Both the position numbers and the translations under genes were made by a program. A stretch of 64,000 bases of DNA from Fodinibacter sp963800505 (lineage in GTDB: Bacteria; Actinomycetota; Actinomycetes; Actinomycetales; Dermatophilaceae): assembly GCA_963800505.1 (NCBI GenBank), contig CAWDBL010000006.1:75025-139024 (forward strand), written 5' to 3'. Under the pieces are notes generated by a model. That model was not told the origin of the DNA and searched no databases. It was given only the letters and a program-made list of their open reading frames with translations. The stretch's first letter is position 1. Each line of letters starts with the position of its first letter. Below, piece after piece: positions 43,722-52,617 of this stretch.

Positions 43722-43734
43722 CTACGCAGCGTAG
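43722..43734. promoter_or_regulatory. 13-bp palindrome in the SDR/SulP divergent spacer
   Basis: CTACGCAGCGTAG is a perfect 6+1+6 palindrome 55 bp upstream of the SDR start and 150 bp upstream of the SulP start. It could be an operator, but no regulator gene is adjacent. Confidence 0.3.
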
Positions 43735-43886
43735 GACAGCAGTTCTGCAATCGTCCCGCCAGTTGGACGGACGTCACACCGGGCGACGCCGCACCCGCCC
43801 TGACCAGCAGCAGCTTGAGCGCCCGGAAAGCCGAGCCAACCGAGACGACCCGGCGGTAAACGCCCTCAGGCGGCAGACTGTCCCCC

Positions 43887-45752
43887 GTGCACCTCCCAGC
43901 GCCGGGCCTCCCCATCGGGCTGCGCCTGCTACGCGGGTACCGCGGTCAGCACCTGCCCGCCGACGTGCTGGCCGGCCTGCTCGTCGCCGCGCTGGCCATC
44001 CCCCAGTCCCTCGGCTACGCCGTGGTGGCAGGCGTGCCGGTGCAGGTCGGCCTCTACACGCTGCCGCCGGCGCTGCTGGCCTACGCCCTGTTCGGCACCT
44101 CGCGGCTGCTGTTCGTCGGGCCGATCTCGACGGTGTCCGTGCTGTCGGGCTCGATCGTGCGGGCGCTCGCGGGCGGGAACCCCGAGCTCGCGATCCAGCT
44201 CACGTCGGTGCTGGCGATCACCGCGGGGGTGGTGCTCGCGGCAGTCGGTCTGTTGCGGCTGGGCTGGGTGGCGCAGTTCCTCAGCGAGCCGATCGTCACC
44301 GGGTTCGTTGCCGGGCTGGTCGTGCTCATCGTGGTGGGCGAGATCCCCGCCCTGGCCGGGCTACCGACGCCCACCGGGGGCATCTTCGAGCGGGTGGCCG
44401 AGCTGACAGCCAACTCCGCCGACTTCCACGGCCTGACGCTGGTCGTCGGGGCCACCTCGCTGGCCATCCTCTTCATCGGCTCGCGCCTGGCGCCCCGGGT
44501 GCCGTGGTCACTCATCGTGCTCGTCGGCGGCATCGTGGTCTCGACCCGGCTCGACCTGGTGGCCAAGGGCGTGCACGTCGTCGGCCAGGTTCCGACCGGC
44601 ATCCCCATCCCGTCCATCCCCATCGTCGACGTCCGGCTGTGGAGCGGCATCGTCACCGGCGGCCTCGCGATCGCCGCGGTCGGCATCGCCGAGGGGCTGG
44701 CCGCGATGCGCACCTTCGCGCCCAGCGGCGCGGTCGACCCCGACACCGACAACCAGGAGTTCGTGGCGCACGGCGCGGCCGACCTCGCGTCCGGTCTGTT
44801 CGGTGGGATGGGGGTCGGCGGCTCGCTGTCGAAGACGGCCGCCAACGCGCGGGCCGGCGCCTACACCCAGATCAGCGGCGTCGCCGCGGCCGTGGTCGTG
44901 CTCGGCTTCGTGCTGTTCGCCGCCGGACTGCTCGCGAACCTGCCGCGCACCGTGCTGTCCGCGATCGTCATCCACGCCGTGTGGGGGCTGGTGAGCATCT
45001 CCTCCTTCCGGCGGTATGCCGCGGTGCGCCGCAACGACTTCCTCGCGGCCGTCGTCGCGTTCATCGGGGTGCTGGTGCTCGGCCCGCTCAACGGGCTCCT
45101 CATCGCCATCGGCCAGTCGCTGCTCGGGCTGGTCTACCGGTCGATGCAGGTGGAGATCGACGAGATGGGCAAGGTCGACGGCGAGAAGGCGGCGTGGGGG
45201 TCGGTGGGCAACGACCCGTCTCGCCGCACCTACCGCGGGGTGACCGTGTTGCGCCCGGACGGCCCACTGTTCTGGGCGAACGCGAACTCGGTGGTGCAGC
45301 ACATCGAGACCCTCGTGAAGGAGCACCGGCACCTGCGTGCCGTGGTGCTCGACCTCGAGGCCACGAACCAGATGGACACCACCACCGCCGAGCGCCTCCA
45401 GCAGATGATGCTGCGGCTGCGGCTCAAGGGCATCGACCTCTACCTGGTGCGCGTCTTCGGCAACGTGCGTGACGTGCTCACCCGCTCGGGCTTCCTCGAC
45501 GAGATGGGGCCCGGGCACGTGTGGCACTCGATCGCCGCCGGGGTCAAGGCCGCCCGCGCCGCTCCGCCCATCGTCGTGGCGCTCCCCGAGACCCCGGCGG
45601 ATGCCGACCTCGAAAGCCCCGACATCGACCTCACGGATGCCGGTGTCGAGGACGAGAACGACCTCGACGAGCCGGAGAACGGCGTGCACGGGGAGCACAT
45701 CGCCTCGAAGCGGGTGCCCGACGAGGAGACCGGGGCGCGGCCTCCAGGCTGA
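43887..45752 (+). CDS. SulP-family anion transporter with STAS domain
   Basis: 621 residues. About eleven membrane helices occupy residues 25-415, with the SulP signature LLVAALAIPQSLGYAVVAGV near 30-50 and NQEFVAHGAADLASGLFGG. A cytoplasmic STAS domain follows at about 445-560 (LRAVVLDLEATNQMDTTTAE). The last 70 residues are an unusually acidic tail (DIDLTDAGVEDENDLDEPEN). Substrates in the family include sulfate, bicarbonate and dicarboxylates and cannot be chosen here. The GTG start has CAGACT seven bases upstream, so a leaderless transcript is possible. Confidence 0.92.
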   Translation: MHLPAPGLPIGLRLLRGYRGQHLPADVLAGLLVAALAIPQSLGYAVVAGVPVQVGLYTLPPALLAYALFGTSRLLFVGPISTVSVLSGSIVRALAGGNPELAIQLTSVLAITAGVVLAAVGLLRLGWVAQFLSEPIVTGFVAGLVVLIVVGEIPALAGLPTPTGGIFERVAELTANSADFHGLTLVVGATSLAILFIGSRLAPRVPWSLIVLVGGIVVSTRLDLVAKGVHVVGQVPTGIPIPSIPIVDVRLWSGIVTGGLAIAAVGIAEGLAAMRTFAPSGAVDPDTDNQEFVAHGAADLASGLFGGMGVGGSLSKTAANARAGAYTQISGVAAAVVVLGFVLFAAGLLANLPRTVLSAIVIHAVWGLVSISSFRRYAAVRRNDFLAAVVAFIGVLVLGPLNGLLIAIGQSLLGLVYRSMQVEIDEMGKVDGEKAAWGSVGNDPSRRTYRGVTVLRPDGPLFWANANSVVQHIETLVKEHRHLRAVVLDLEATNQMDTTTAERLQQMMLRLRLKGIDLYLVRVFGNVRDVLTRSGFLDEMGPGHVWHSIAAGVKAARAAPPIVVALPETPADADLESPDIDLTDAGVEDENDLDEPENGVHGEHIASKRVPDEETGARPPG

Positions 45753-45888
45753 TCCCATCGCCCAGCACCCACGAAAGCGCCCGGGCGAGCGAGCTGGAGG
45801 TGACCTCCGGTGACCTCGAGCAGCTGATCGGCCACACCCCCACGTCCCTTCCCGACGCCGTCGACGCGTCGCTTGCCACACTGGCGGC

Positions 45889-46740
45889 ATGACCTCCCTC
45901 CCCACCCTTGCCATCACCGGCTCGACGGGCGCCCTCGGCGGCCTGGTCGCCCGCGACCTCGCCGACCGGGGAGTGCCCCAGCGGCTCCTCGCCCGCTCCC
46001 CCGAGCGCGCCCCCCGGTTGCCGGGTGCGGTGCCGGTGCACGCCGACTACGCCGACCGGGATGCCGCGGTGCAGGCGCTGCAGGGCGTGCAGACGTTGCT
46101 GATGGTCTCCGGCTCCGAGTCGGCCGACCGCCTCCAGCAGCACCGCACATTCGTCGACGCCGCCGCGGATGCCGGGGTGCAGCAGATCGTCTACACCTCC
46201 TTCTTCGGCGCCTCCGCCGACTGCACCTTCACCCTGGGCCGCGACCACTGGGCCACGGAGGAGCACATCCTTTCCCGCGGAATGGCATTCACCTTCCTGC
46301 GGGACAACTTCTACCTCGACTTCCTGCCGCTCACGGTCGGCGACGACGGCGTCATCCGTGGGCCGGCCGGTGAGGGTCGGGTGTCCGCCGTGGCCCGCGC
46401 CGACATCGCCAGGGTCGCCGTCGCGGTGCTGCTCGACCCCGAGTCACACCGTGCCGCCACCTACGACCTCACCGGGCCGGAGGCGATCACGCTGACCGAG
46501 GCGGCCGGCATCATCAGCGAGGCGACCGGCCGCGAGGTGACCTTCCACGACGAGACGGTCGACGAGGCGTACGAGTCGCGCTCCACGTGGGATGCGCCGG
46601 GCTGGCAGTACGACGCGTGGGTCTCGACCTACACGGCGATCGCCGCCGGCGAGGTCGAGCGAGTCACCGACGACGTGCGCCGGGTGACCGGCCAGGCTCC
46701 GATCGACCTGCGGACGCTGCTCGCGTCAGCATCCGGCTGA
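45889..46740 (+). CDS. NmrA-like NAD(P)H-binding protein (QorB/YtfG type)
   Basis: 283 residues. It starts with the dinucleotide-binding loop TGSTGALGG at 10-18. YTSFFGASADCTFTLGRDHW and TEEHILSRGMAFTFLRDNFY are typical of the NmrA-like SDR subgroup that includes NAD(P)H:quinone oxidoreductase QorB. The usual SDR Tyr-x3-Lys is absent, as expected in this subgroup. The upstream spacer carries a perfect palindrome GGAGGTGACCTCC at 45796-45808, a possible operator, but no regulator gene is adjacent. Confidence 0.85.
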   Translation: MTSLPTLAITGSTGALGGLVARDLADRGVPQRLLARSPERAPRLPGAVPVHADYADRDAAVQALQGVQTLLMVSGSESADRLQQHRTFVDAAADAGVQQIVYTSFFGASADCTFTLGRDHWATEEHILSRGMAFTFLRDNFYLDFLPLTVGDDGVIRGPAGEGRVSAVARADIARVAVAVLLDPESHRAATYDLTGPEAITLTEAAGIISEATGREVTFHDETVDEAYESRSTWDAPGWQYDAWVSTYTAIAAGEVERVTDDVRRVTGQAPIDLRTLLASASG

Positions 46741-46886
46741 GCCGCAACCGGCTTCGACCAGAGCCCACACCGCCGGCTGATCACGCGTCCCCGGCCGCCT
46801 GGTCATTTCGGGCTATGGACAGCGCAGGCTCCTGCCCACGATCGTGACGGCATCAGGGCGCCGTCCTGCCGACGGAGGGACCCCTG

Positions 46887-48617
46887 ATGGCCGTCGATGC
46901 CGACCCGCTCATCACCGCACCCGGTGCCGTGATGGGTGCGCTGCACGACACCATGAGCTCACTGCGGGCGGTCTTCGTCAACCCCGCGCTGCGCCGCATC
47001 GAGCTCGCGCTGGCCGGGTCGATGATCGGCGACTGGGCCTACGCCACCGCGGTCGTCGTGTGGGCCTACGGGGTCGGCGGCGCCCGCCTGGTCGGTATCT
47101 GGGGGGCGGTGCGCCTGCTGCTCATGGCCTTCGCCTCCCCCATCGGCTCGGTGCTCGCCGACCGGCTGCCCCGCAAGACGGTGCTCATCGCCAGTGACGT
47201 GCTGCGCGCCGGGCTGGCCGTCGTCGCGACCGTCTGCCTGGTGATCGACGCGCCGGCCGGAGTCGTGTTGGTGGTCGCCACGCTGCTCTCGGTGGTCGGC
47301 TGCGTCTTTCGCCCGGCCCAGATGGCATGGATGCCGTCGCTCACCTCGCGCCCTGAGGAGCTCACCGCTGCCAACGGCACCTCGAGCACCATCGAGAGCC
47401 TCGCCTTCTTCGTCGGCCCGGCGCTCGGTGCGCTGCTGGTGACCACCACGAGCGTCGAGGTCGTGTTCCTGCTCAACGCCGCCACGTTCCTGCTGTCAGC
47501 GTTCCTGGTGTGGGGCATTCGCCCGATCGCCGGACCGACCCCTGGCGACGACGACCCCGCCGACGAGGACACGGCTGCTGCCGACTCCGCCTCCAACGAG
47601 ACCGAGGAGAGGGTCGGCGCGTTCGCCGAGATGGCCGGCGGCTTCCAGCACATCCGCCGCGACCGCGACCTGATGATGGTCGGCATCCTCGTGTGCGCGC
47701 AGACGATCGTGGCCGGCGCGACCATCGTCTTCGGCGTCACGTTCGCCGTCGAGATCCTGGAGACCGGCCCTGCCGGCGTCGGCATCATCGACTCCGTCTT
47801 CGGCGTCGGCGCCATCCTCGGTGGCTTCTACGCGATCGCCCGCTCGACCCGGAACCGGCTCGCCGGCGACCTCGCCCTGGGCACGGCGCTGTGGTCCCTA
47901 CCGCTCCTGCTCGTCGTCGCCTACCCGTCGCCGGCCACGGTGTTCGCCTCGGCCGTGCTGCTCGGCTTCGGCAACCCGCTCGTCGACGTCAACTTCGCGA
48001 CGATCGTGCAGCGCCTCACCCCGAATGCCGTGCTCGGCCGTGTCTTCGGCGCCTACGAGGGCGCCCTCATCGGCACCATGGCGCTGGGGTCGGCGGTCAT
48101 GCCGTTCCTCATCACCGGCCTCGGGCTGCGGTGGGCGCTGGCCCTGCTGGCCCTGGTCGTGGGGGTGCCCGCTCTGCTCTTCCTCCCCCGGTGCCTGCGC
48201 CTCGACGCCACCCTGCGCGCACCGGCCGGCACCGACCTGCTGCGCGGCATCGCGATCTTCTCGCCCCTTCCGCCGGCCACCATCGAGGCGCTGGCCAGCC
48301 TGCTCACGACCGAGTCGGCAGCTGCCGGCACCGCGGTGGTGCGCGAGGGCGATGTCTCCGACCGCTTCCTGGTGATCAGCAGCGGCCGGGTCGAGGTGAC
48401 CCAGGCCGGGAAGCACCTGCGCTTCGAGGGCCCCGGGGAGTTCTTCGGCGAGATCGGGCTGCTGCGCGACGTGCCGCGCACCGCGACGGTGACCGCCACC
48501 GAGGACACCACCCTCTACAGCCTGGCCCGCGAGGACTTCCTCGACGCCGTGCTGGGGCTGGACGAGTCGCTCGCCGCGGCCGACGACGTCGTCATGCGCC
48601 GCCTGGGTCGCGCCTGA
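46887..48617 (+). CDS. MFS transporter fused to a cyclic nucleotide-binding domain
   Basis: 576 residues. Residues about 25-430 form a twelve-helix MFS permease of the enterobactin-exporter-like type, with the motif SVLADRLPRKTVLIASDVLR after helix 2 and an acidic central loop (DDPADEDTAAADSASNETEE). Residues about 455-570 form a Crp-type cNMP-binding beta-roll: LVISSGRVEVTQ, FFGEIGLLRDVPRTATVTA. The ATG has GGAGGG at seven-base spacing. The fusion suggests transport gated by cAMP, cGMP or another ligand. It ends four bases from the convergent gpV-like gene. Confidence 0.9.
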   Translation: MAVDADPLITAPGAVMGALHDTMSSLRAVFVNPALRRIELALAGSMIGDWAYATAVVVWAYGVGGARLVGIWGAVRLLLMAFASPIGSVLADRLPRKTVLIASDVLRAGLAVVATVCLVIDAPAGVVLVVATLLSVVGCVFRPAQMAWMPSLTSRPEELTAANGTSSTIESLAFFVGPALGALLVTTTSVEVVFLLNAATFLLSAFLVWGIRPIAGPTPGDDDPADEDTAAADSASNETEERVGAFAEMAGGFQHIRRDRDLMMVGILVCAQTIVAGATIVFGVTFAVEILETGPAGVGIIDSVFGVGAILGGFYAIARSTRNRLAGDLALGTALWSLPLLLVVAYPSPATVFASAVLLGFGNPLVDVNFATIVQRLTPNAVLGRVFGAYEGALIGTMALGSAVMPFLITGLGLRWALALLALVVGVPALLFLPRCLRLDATLRAPAGTDLLRGIAIFSPLPPATIEALASLLTTESAAAGTAVVREGDVSDRFLVISSGRVEVTQAGKHLRFEGPGEFFGEIGLLRDVPRTATVTATEDTTLYSLAREDFLDAVLGLDESLAAADDVVMRRLGRA

Positions 48618-48621
48618 CCTT

Positions 48622-49071
48622 TCAGCGGGCTCGCCGCGCCGGCGAGGTCGCGGCAGTCACCAGACGTTGCCGGACGCCCGGTGTGTACGACGAGGCGACG
48701 ACGGACTCGGCGATCAGTGTCTGGCACCTGACGACTCCCGCGAACCGGGCCATCCCCGCCTCGACCGCCACCACGGGCGCCCGCACGGTCACGGACGTCG
48801 CGCTGGTGATCGCCTGGTCCGCGAGCATGGCTGTGTCCCAAGTGATTCCGGTCCACACCGGATAGTTGAGATCGCCGCCCTCGAACTGCACCCACACGGT
48901 CGACCCGACTCCCGGCATCGCCAGCATCCCCACTGGCATGGGTGGCAGGCACGCCGAGGCCCAGACCGGGTCCTCCCCCACGGCGTGCACCACCACCTTC
49001 AGCCGGCCCTGTCGCAGGGGGTCGCGGTCGTCATCGACCACCGCACGGTAGGGACCTGCACTGTGACCCAT
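48622..49071 (-). CDS. Orphan phage baseplate gpV / gp5 OB-domain-like protein
   Basis: 149 residues from an ATG with AGGAGG at five-base spacing. The region GPYRAVVDDDRDPLRQGRLK, then LPPMPVGMLAMPGVGSTVWV and GGDLNYPVWTGITW, matches the OB-fold of phage baseplate spike proteins (T4 gp5, P2 gpV, VgrG). A short helix-poor tail of about 60 residues follows with repeated Ala/Val/Thr pattern, possibly the start of a needle. No sheath, tube, baseplate or tape-measure gene lies nearby. It may be a domesticated remnant or a free-standing cargo spike. Confidence 0.65.
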   Translation of the reverse strand: MGHSAGPYRAVVDDDRDPLRQGRLKVVVHAVGEDPVWASACLPPMPVGMLAMPGVGSTVWVQFEGGDLNYPVWTGITWDTAMLADQAITSATSVTVRAPVVAVEAGMARFAGVVRCQTLIAESVVASSYTPGVRQRLVTAATSPARRAR

Positions 49072-49158
49072 GACGTCCTCCTGCTCGGCTCCGCGGTGCT
49101 CCACCACGTGCCGAGCGTCCCATCCCACACCGCGTCGCAACAGTGGGCGCGTCCGCCG

Positions 49159-49193
49159 CGTGCCCGGCATCCGATGTTCGGATGCCGGGCACG
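49159..49193. terminator. Perfect 16-bp hairpin made of inverted GGATGCCG copies
   Basis: CGTGCCCGGCATCCGA and TCGGATGCCGGGCACG pair perfectly around a three-base TGT loop. It lies 48 bp past the aldo/keto reductase stop on the minus strand and 88 bp upstream of the gpV-like start, so it likely terminates the reductase transcript. There is no U-tract. Confidence 0.8.
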
Positions 49194-49241
49194 CTCGCCT
49201 TTGTGGCCGCCCGGCGCACCTCGCGCGGGTGGCTGCGCGAC

Positions 49242-50252
49242 TCAGGCCACGCGACCCTGAGGTGCGGTCTCCGCGGTCTTGCCGGGGTCGCGCTCGACGA
49301 TGTCACCGAGCGCGTCGTCGATGCGGGACAGCAGCTCCGGCTCGAGAGTCACGCCGGCTGCCTTGACGTTCTCGCCGACCTGCTCGGGCCGCGAGGCACC
49401 GACGAGCGCGGCTGCGACGTTGCGGTTCTGGAGCACCCAGGCGACGGCGAGCTGGGCCATCGTCAGGCCCGCGTCATCCGCCACGGGCTTGAGCTTCTGC
49501 ACCCGGCTGAGGACGTCGTCGTTCATGAACCTCTTGATCATGTCGGCGCCGCCCTTCTCGTCGGCCGCCCGCGAACCCTCCGGGGGCTGCTGTCCCGGAA
49601 CGTACTTGCCGGTGAGCACGCCCTGGGCGATCGGGCTCCAGACGATCTGGCTGATGCCGAGCTCCTCGCAGGTCGGCACGACCTCGTCCTCGATGACCCG
49701 CCACAGCATCGAGTACTGGGGCTGGCTCGAGATCAGCTGCACGCCAAGGTCCTTCGCCAGCTCGTGGCCTGCGCGGATCTGATCGGCCGTCCACTCGCTG
49801 ACGCCGATGTAGAGCGCCTTGCCCTGGCGCACGACGTCGGCGAACGCCTGCATCGTCTCCTCGAGCGGCGTCTCGGTGTCGTAGCGGTGGGCCTGGTAGA
49901 GGTCGACGTAGTCGGTCTGCAGGCGGGTCAGCGACCCGTTGATCGACTCCATGATGTGCTTGCGCGACAGGCCGGTGTCGTTCTTGCCGCCGGGGCCGGT
50001 CGGCCAGTAGACCTTCGTGAAGATCTCCAGGCTCTCGCGCCGCTCACCCTTGAGCGCCTCACCGAGCACCGTCTCGGCCTTGGTGTTGGCGTAGACGTCG
50101 GCGGTGTCGAAGGTGCTGATGCCGTGCTCGAGGGCCGCGCGCACGCACTGGGTGGCGATGTCGTTCTCCACCTGCGAGCCGTGCGTCAGCCAGTTGCCGT
50201 AGGTGATCTCGGAGATCTTGAGTCCGCTGTTGCCGAGGTATCGGTAGTCCAT
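49242..50252 (-). CDS. Aldo/keto reductase (potassium-channel beta-subunit-like)
   Basis: 336 residues with MDYRYLGNSGLKISEITYGN at the N-terminus. The catalytic tetrad is Asp and Tyr in FDTADVYANTKAE, Lys in FTKVYWPTGPGGKND, His in YQAHRYDTE. VALVGASRPEQVGENVKA near the C-terminus is the NADPH-binding block. ISEITYGNWLTHG and the GQQPPEGSRA insert match the group resembling Kv channel beta-subunits. The ATG at 50252 is preferred to a GTG nine bases upstream. Function is inferred only at the level of NADPH-dependent carbonyl reduction. Confidence 0.9.
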   Translation of the reverse strand: MDYRYLGNSGLKISEITYGNWLTHGSQVENDIATQCVRAALEHGISTFDTADVYANTKAETVLGEALKGERRESLEIFTKVYWPTGPGGKNDTGLSRKHIMESINGSLTRLQTDYVDLYQAHRYDTETPLEETMQAFADVVRQGKALYIGVSEWTADQIRAGHELAKDLGVQLISSQPQYSMLWRVIEDEVVPTCEELGISQIVWSPIAQGVLTGKYVPGQQPPEGSRAADEKGGADMIKRFMNDDVLSRVQKLKPVADDAGLTMAQLAVAWVLQNRNVAAALVGASRPEQVGENVKAAGVTLEPELLSRIDDALGDIVERDPGKTAETAPQGRVA

Positions 50253-50328
50253 GGTCCTCACCGTATGTCGGGGGGCCGGCGCCGCCGCAGGCAGCGACGC
50301 CGGCTTCTATGTCTGTCGAAGGGGGGCC

Positions 50329-50360
50329 GCCGAGCCGGTCGGTTCTGTGACCGGCTCGGC
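50329..50360. terminator. 12-bp hairpin downstream of the 50.4-kb membrane protein gene
   Basis: GCCGAGCCGGTC and GACCGGCTCGGC pair perfectly around an eight-base loop, directly past the stop of the minus-strand gene at 50369. Likely intrinsic terminator without a U-tract. Confidence 0.75.
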
Positions 50361-50368
50361 AGACCGAC

Positions 50369-50920
50369 TCAGCCCTTGCGGCGCAGCCGCGAGCTGACGC
50401 CCTCGGCGACGCTGCGCGGGCGCTGCTGCTCACCGGCGAACGAGCTGACCACGACGAGCGCGCCGGTGATGGCCGGCACGACCCACTGCAGCACGGCAAG
50501 CTGCCGCTGCGCCTTGGCGACGTGGGTGGGGGTCTGCGCGGTCGGCTCGGTGCCCGACTCGACGGGAACGTCGTGGTGCTGCGAGACCTTCTGGCCGAGC
50601 ATCCGGCTGTAGGCCGTGGCACCCAGGGCGGCGGCCGTCAGGCCGGTCTTGACCAGCGCCATGGTGCCGACGCCCTTCTGGGCCGTGAGGCGGTCGGTGT
50701 TGCCGGCGAGCTGGCCGACGCTGCCGGCCAGGTGCAGGCCGATCGCGGCTGCGTTGACCGGTGTCCAGCGGTCCCAGCCCTCGTTGGCGACGGCACCGGA
50801 ACTGCCCTTGCCGTCCGCCTCGGCCGCTGCCTTGTTGAGCCCGACCGCGTTGGCGAGGGTGCCGCCGAACCAGGCCGAGAGGCCGACGTCGTGCAGGGAT
50901 CGGGAAACGGTGTTGGCCAT
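50369..50920 (-). CDS. Conserved hypothetical membrane protein
   Basis: 183 residues starting MANTVSRSLHDVGLSAWFGG. There are moderately hydrophobic segments around residues 12-28, 55-70, 82-100 and 143-160, the last being the strongest (LQWVVPAITGALVVVSSFAG), and a basic tail. The Leu/Gly/Ala-rich repeats and lack of polar catalytic motifs suggest a membrane-associated structural role. The ATG has AGGAGG with nine-base spacing. Function unknown. Confidence 0.75.
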   Translation of the reverse strand: MANTVSRSLHDVGLSAWFGGTLANAVGLNKAAAEADGKGSSGAVANEGWDRWTPVNAAAIGLHLAGSVGQLAGNTDRLTAQKGVGTMALVKTGLTAAALGATAYSRMLGQKVSQHHDVPVESGTEPTAQTPTHVAKAQRQLAVLQWVVPAITGALVVVSSFAGEQQRPRSVAEGVSSRLRRKG

Positions 50921-51046
50921 GAGTGTGTCCTCCTGAAGCGCGAAGCTGTGGTGGTCGAGCCATCCGCCTACCCAGCGCTTCGGGGGTCTACCCGTGGCCC
51001 GCCCGATCTTCGAGGGGGTTGTCGAAGGTGGGCGCCCGATGCCTGT

Positions 51047-52150
51047 TCAGCTGCCCGAACCGAGGCGCCCGACGAGCCCACCGACGACGGCCTTGGCACC
51101 GGCGACCGCCGAGGCCAGCCCGCCACCCTGGCCCCCGGCCCACACCGGGTCACCCGGCATCGGGCCGAGGGGGTCGCGCTCGGCCGGCGGCACCTGCTCG
51201 TCCGGCTCGGCGAGGGCCCGCGCGAAGGACTCCTCGACCTCGAGGATCTCGTGGTCCTCCGGCAGCAGGTCGTAGGTCCAGTCGACGTCGTGGCAGACCA
51301 TGTCGTGCTGCAGGCTCTCGACGAGCGCCTCGACGGTGCTCGCCGGCACGTCGGTGATGGCGCCGGCGAGCGTGCCGACGAGCTGGGTGGGCAGCCCCGG
51401 AACCACCACCTGGGGGCGGCTCAGCCCGGCGACGGCGGCGTAGACGTCGAGGAGGCGCGTGTACGGCATCCGCTCGGGGCCACCGACGTCGTAGGAGCGC
51501 GACTCCGACTCCAGGCGCAACGCGCCGGCCAACGCCTCGACCACGTCGACGACGGCGATCGGCTGCACCCGGCTGTCCATCCACGCCGGGATCGCCTGGA
51601 CCGGCATCCGCTCGCTGATCTGGCGGATGATCTCGAAGCTGGTGGACCCCGACCCGGTCACGATCGCGGCCCGCAGGGTGATGGTGCGGATGCCGTAGCT
51701 GGCGCCGGTGAGGATGCGCTCGACCTCGAGGCGGGAGGCGATGTGCTCGGACAGCTCGTCCTCGGGGACGTCGGGAACCAGGCCGCTGAGGTAGACGATC
51801 GTCTGCACGTCGGCGTTGGCACACGCGTAGGCCATCGACTCGGCCGACTCCCGGTCTCGCACCGCGAAGTCGGCGCCGCTCATCCCGTGGATCAGGTAGA
51901 AGACGGCGTCGACGCCCTCGACCGCGGCGTCGACGGTGTCGGCGTCGAGCACGTCCATCCGCACGAGCTCGACCTGGTCGGCCCACCAGCGACCCCGCGC
52001 CTTGTCGAGGTCGGTGACCGCGGCTCGCACGGTGTGGCCGTCGCGCAGGAGCCGTGGGATCAGCCGGCTGCCGACGTAACCCGTGGCGCCGGTGACCAGG
52101 ACCGTCTGTGGCGCCGAACGGCGGCGGCGGGTCGCGTCGGGTGCTGGCAT
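51047..52150 (-). CDS. NAD(P)-binding epimerase-like SDR
   Basis: 367 residues. Extended-SDR nucleotide-binding motif TGATGYVGSRLIP is at about 20-32. YLIHGMSGADFAVRDRESAE, a segment seen in the YbjT-like branch of atypical SDRs, and RAAIVTGSGSTSFEIIRQ follow. The C-terminal 60 residues are a Pro/Gly/Ala-rich linker ending in AKAVVGGLVGRLGSGS. A TAGGTT hexamer lies six bases before the ATG, fitting a leaderless transcript. Substrate unknown. Confidence 0.85.
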   Translation of the reverse strand: MPAPDATRRRRSAPQTVLVTGATGYVGSRLIPRLLRDGHTVRAAVTDLDKARGRWWADQVELVRMDVLDADTVDAAVEGVDAVFYLIHGMSGADFAVRDRESAESMAYACANADVQTIVYLSGLVPDVPEDELSEHIASRLEVERILTGASYGIRTITLRAAIVTGSGSTSFEIIRQISERMPVQAIPAWMDSRVQPIAVVDVVEALAGALRLESESRSYDVGGPERMPYTRLLDVYAAVAGLSRPQVVVPGLPTQLVGTLAGAITDVPASTVEALVESLQHDMVCHDVDWTYDLLPEDHEILEVEESFARALAEPDEQVPPAERDPLGPMPGDPVWAGGQGGGLASAVAGAKAVVGGLVGRLGSGS

Positions 52151-52235
52151 GCGCCCAACCTAGGGGCGCCGAGCAGGTCGGATGGCATGCCGGCAGTCAA
52201 CCTTCGACAGCGGCCGGCGGGCCCTTCGGTGGCGG

Positions 52236-52529
52236 TCAGGGACCGACGTGCGGCCTCGGGTGCTCTTCCTTCTTGGGGGCGCGACGGTCCTGGATCCAGT
52301 ACCAGAGCAGGGTGACGAGCACGGCACCGAAGATGGAGCCGAAGATGCCGCTCGGCTTGAGCTCGAGGCCGTCACCGGCGAGGAAGCTGACGAACAGCCC
52401 ACCGACGAACGAGCCGATGATGCCGGTCGCGAACGCCAGCGGCCAGTTGATCTTGGTGTTGCGCTGGATGAGCAGCTGGGCGCCGGCGCCGGCGATCATG
52501 CCGAACAGGATGATTCCGATGATGAGCAT
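52236..52529 (-). CDS. GlsB/YeaQ/YmgE family membrane protein
   Basis: 97 residues, with three predicted membrane helices and the family signature GMIAGAGAQLL, then FATGIIGSFVGGLFVSFLAG and SGIFGSIFGAVLVTLLWYWI. Members of this transglycosylase-associated group are small stress-related membrane proteins of uncertain function. The ATG at 52529 lies six bases after TACGCT, a leaderless-type arrangement. A basic Lys/Glu/Pro tail closes the protein. Confidence 0.88.
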   Translation of the reverse strand: MLIIGIILFGMIAGAGAQLLIQRNTKINWPLAFATGIIGSFVGGLFVSFLAGDGLELKPSGIFGSIFGAVLVTLLWYWIQDRRAPKKEEHPRPHVGP

Positions 52530-52617
52530 GGGCGAAGCGTAGTCGCGCGACCCCGCGGCCGTCAGGTGGTCCCAGCCGTGTCGCGGCACCCGCATGTCGG
52601 CACCCGAAGAGGGTCGT

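Noticed and set aside
48622..49193. Prophage or contractile injection locus
   Set aside because: Only the gpV-like gene is present. No integrase, sheath, tube, terminase, attachment repeats or GC shift is visible around it.
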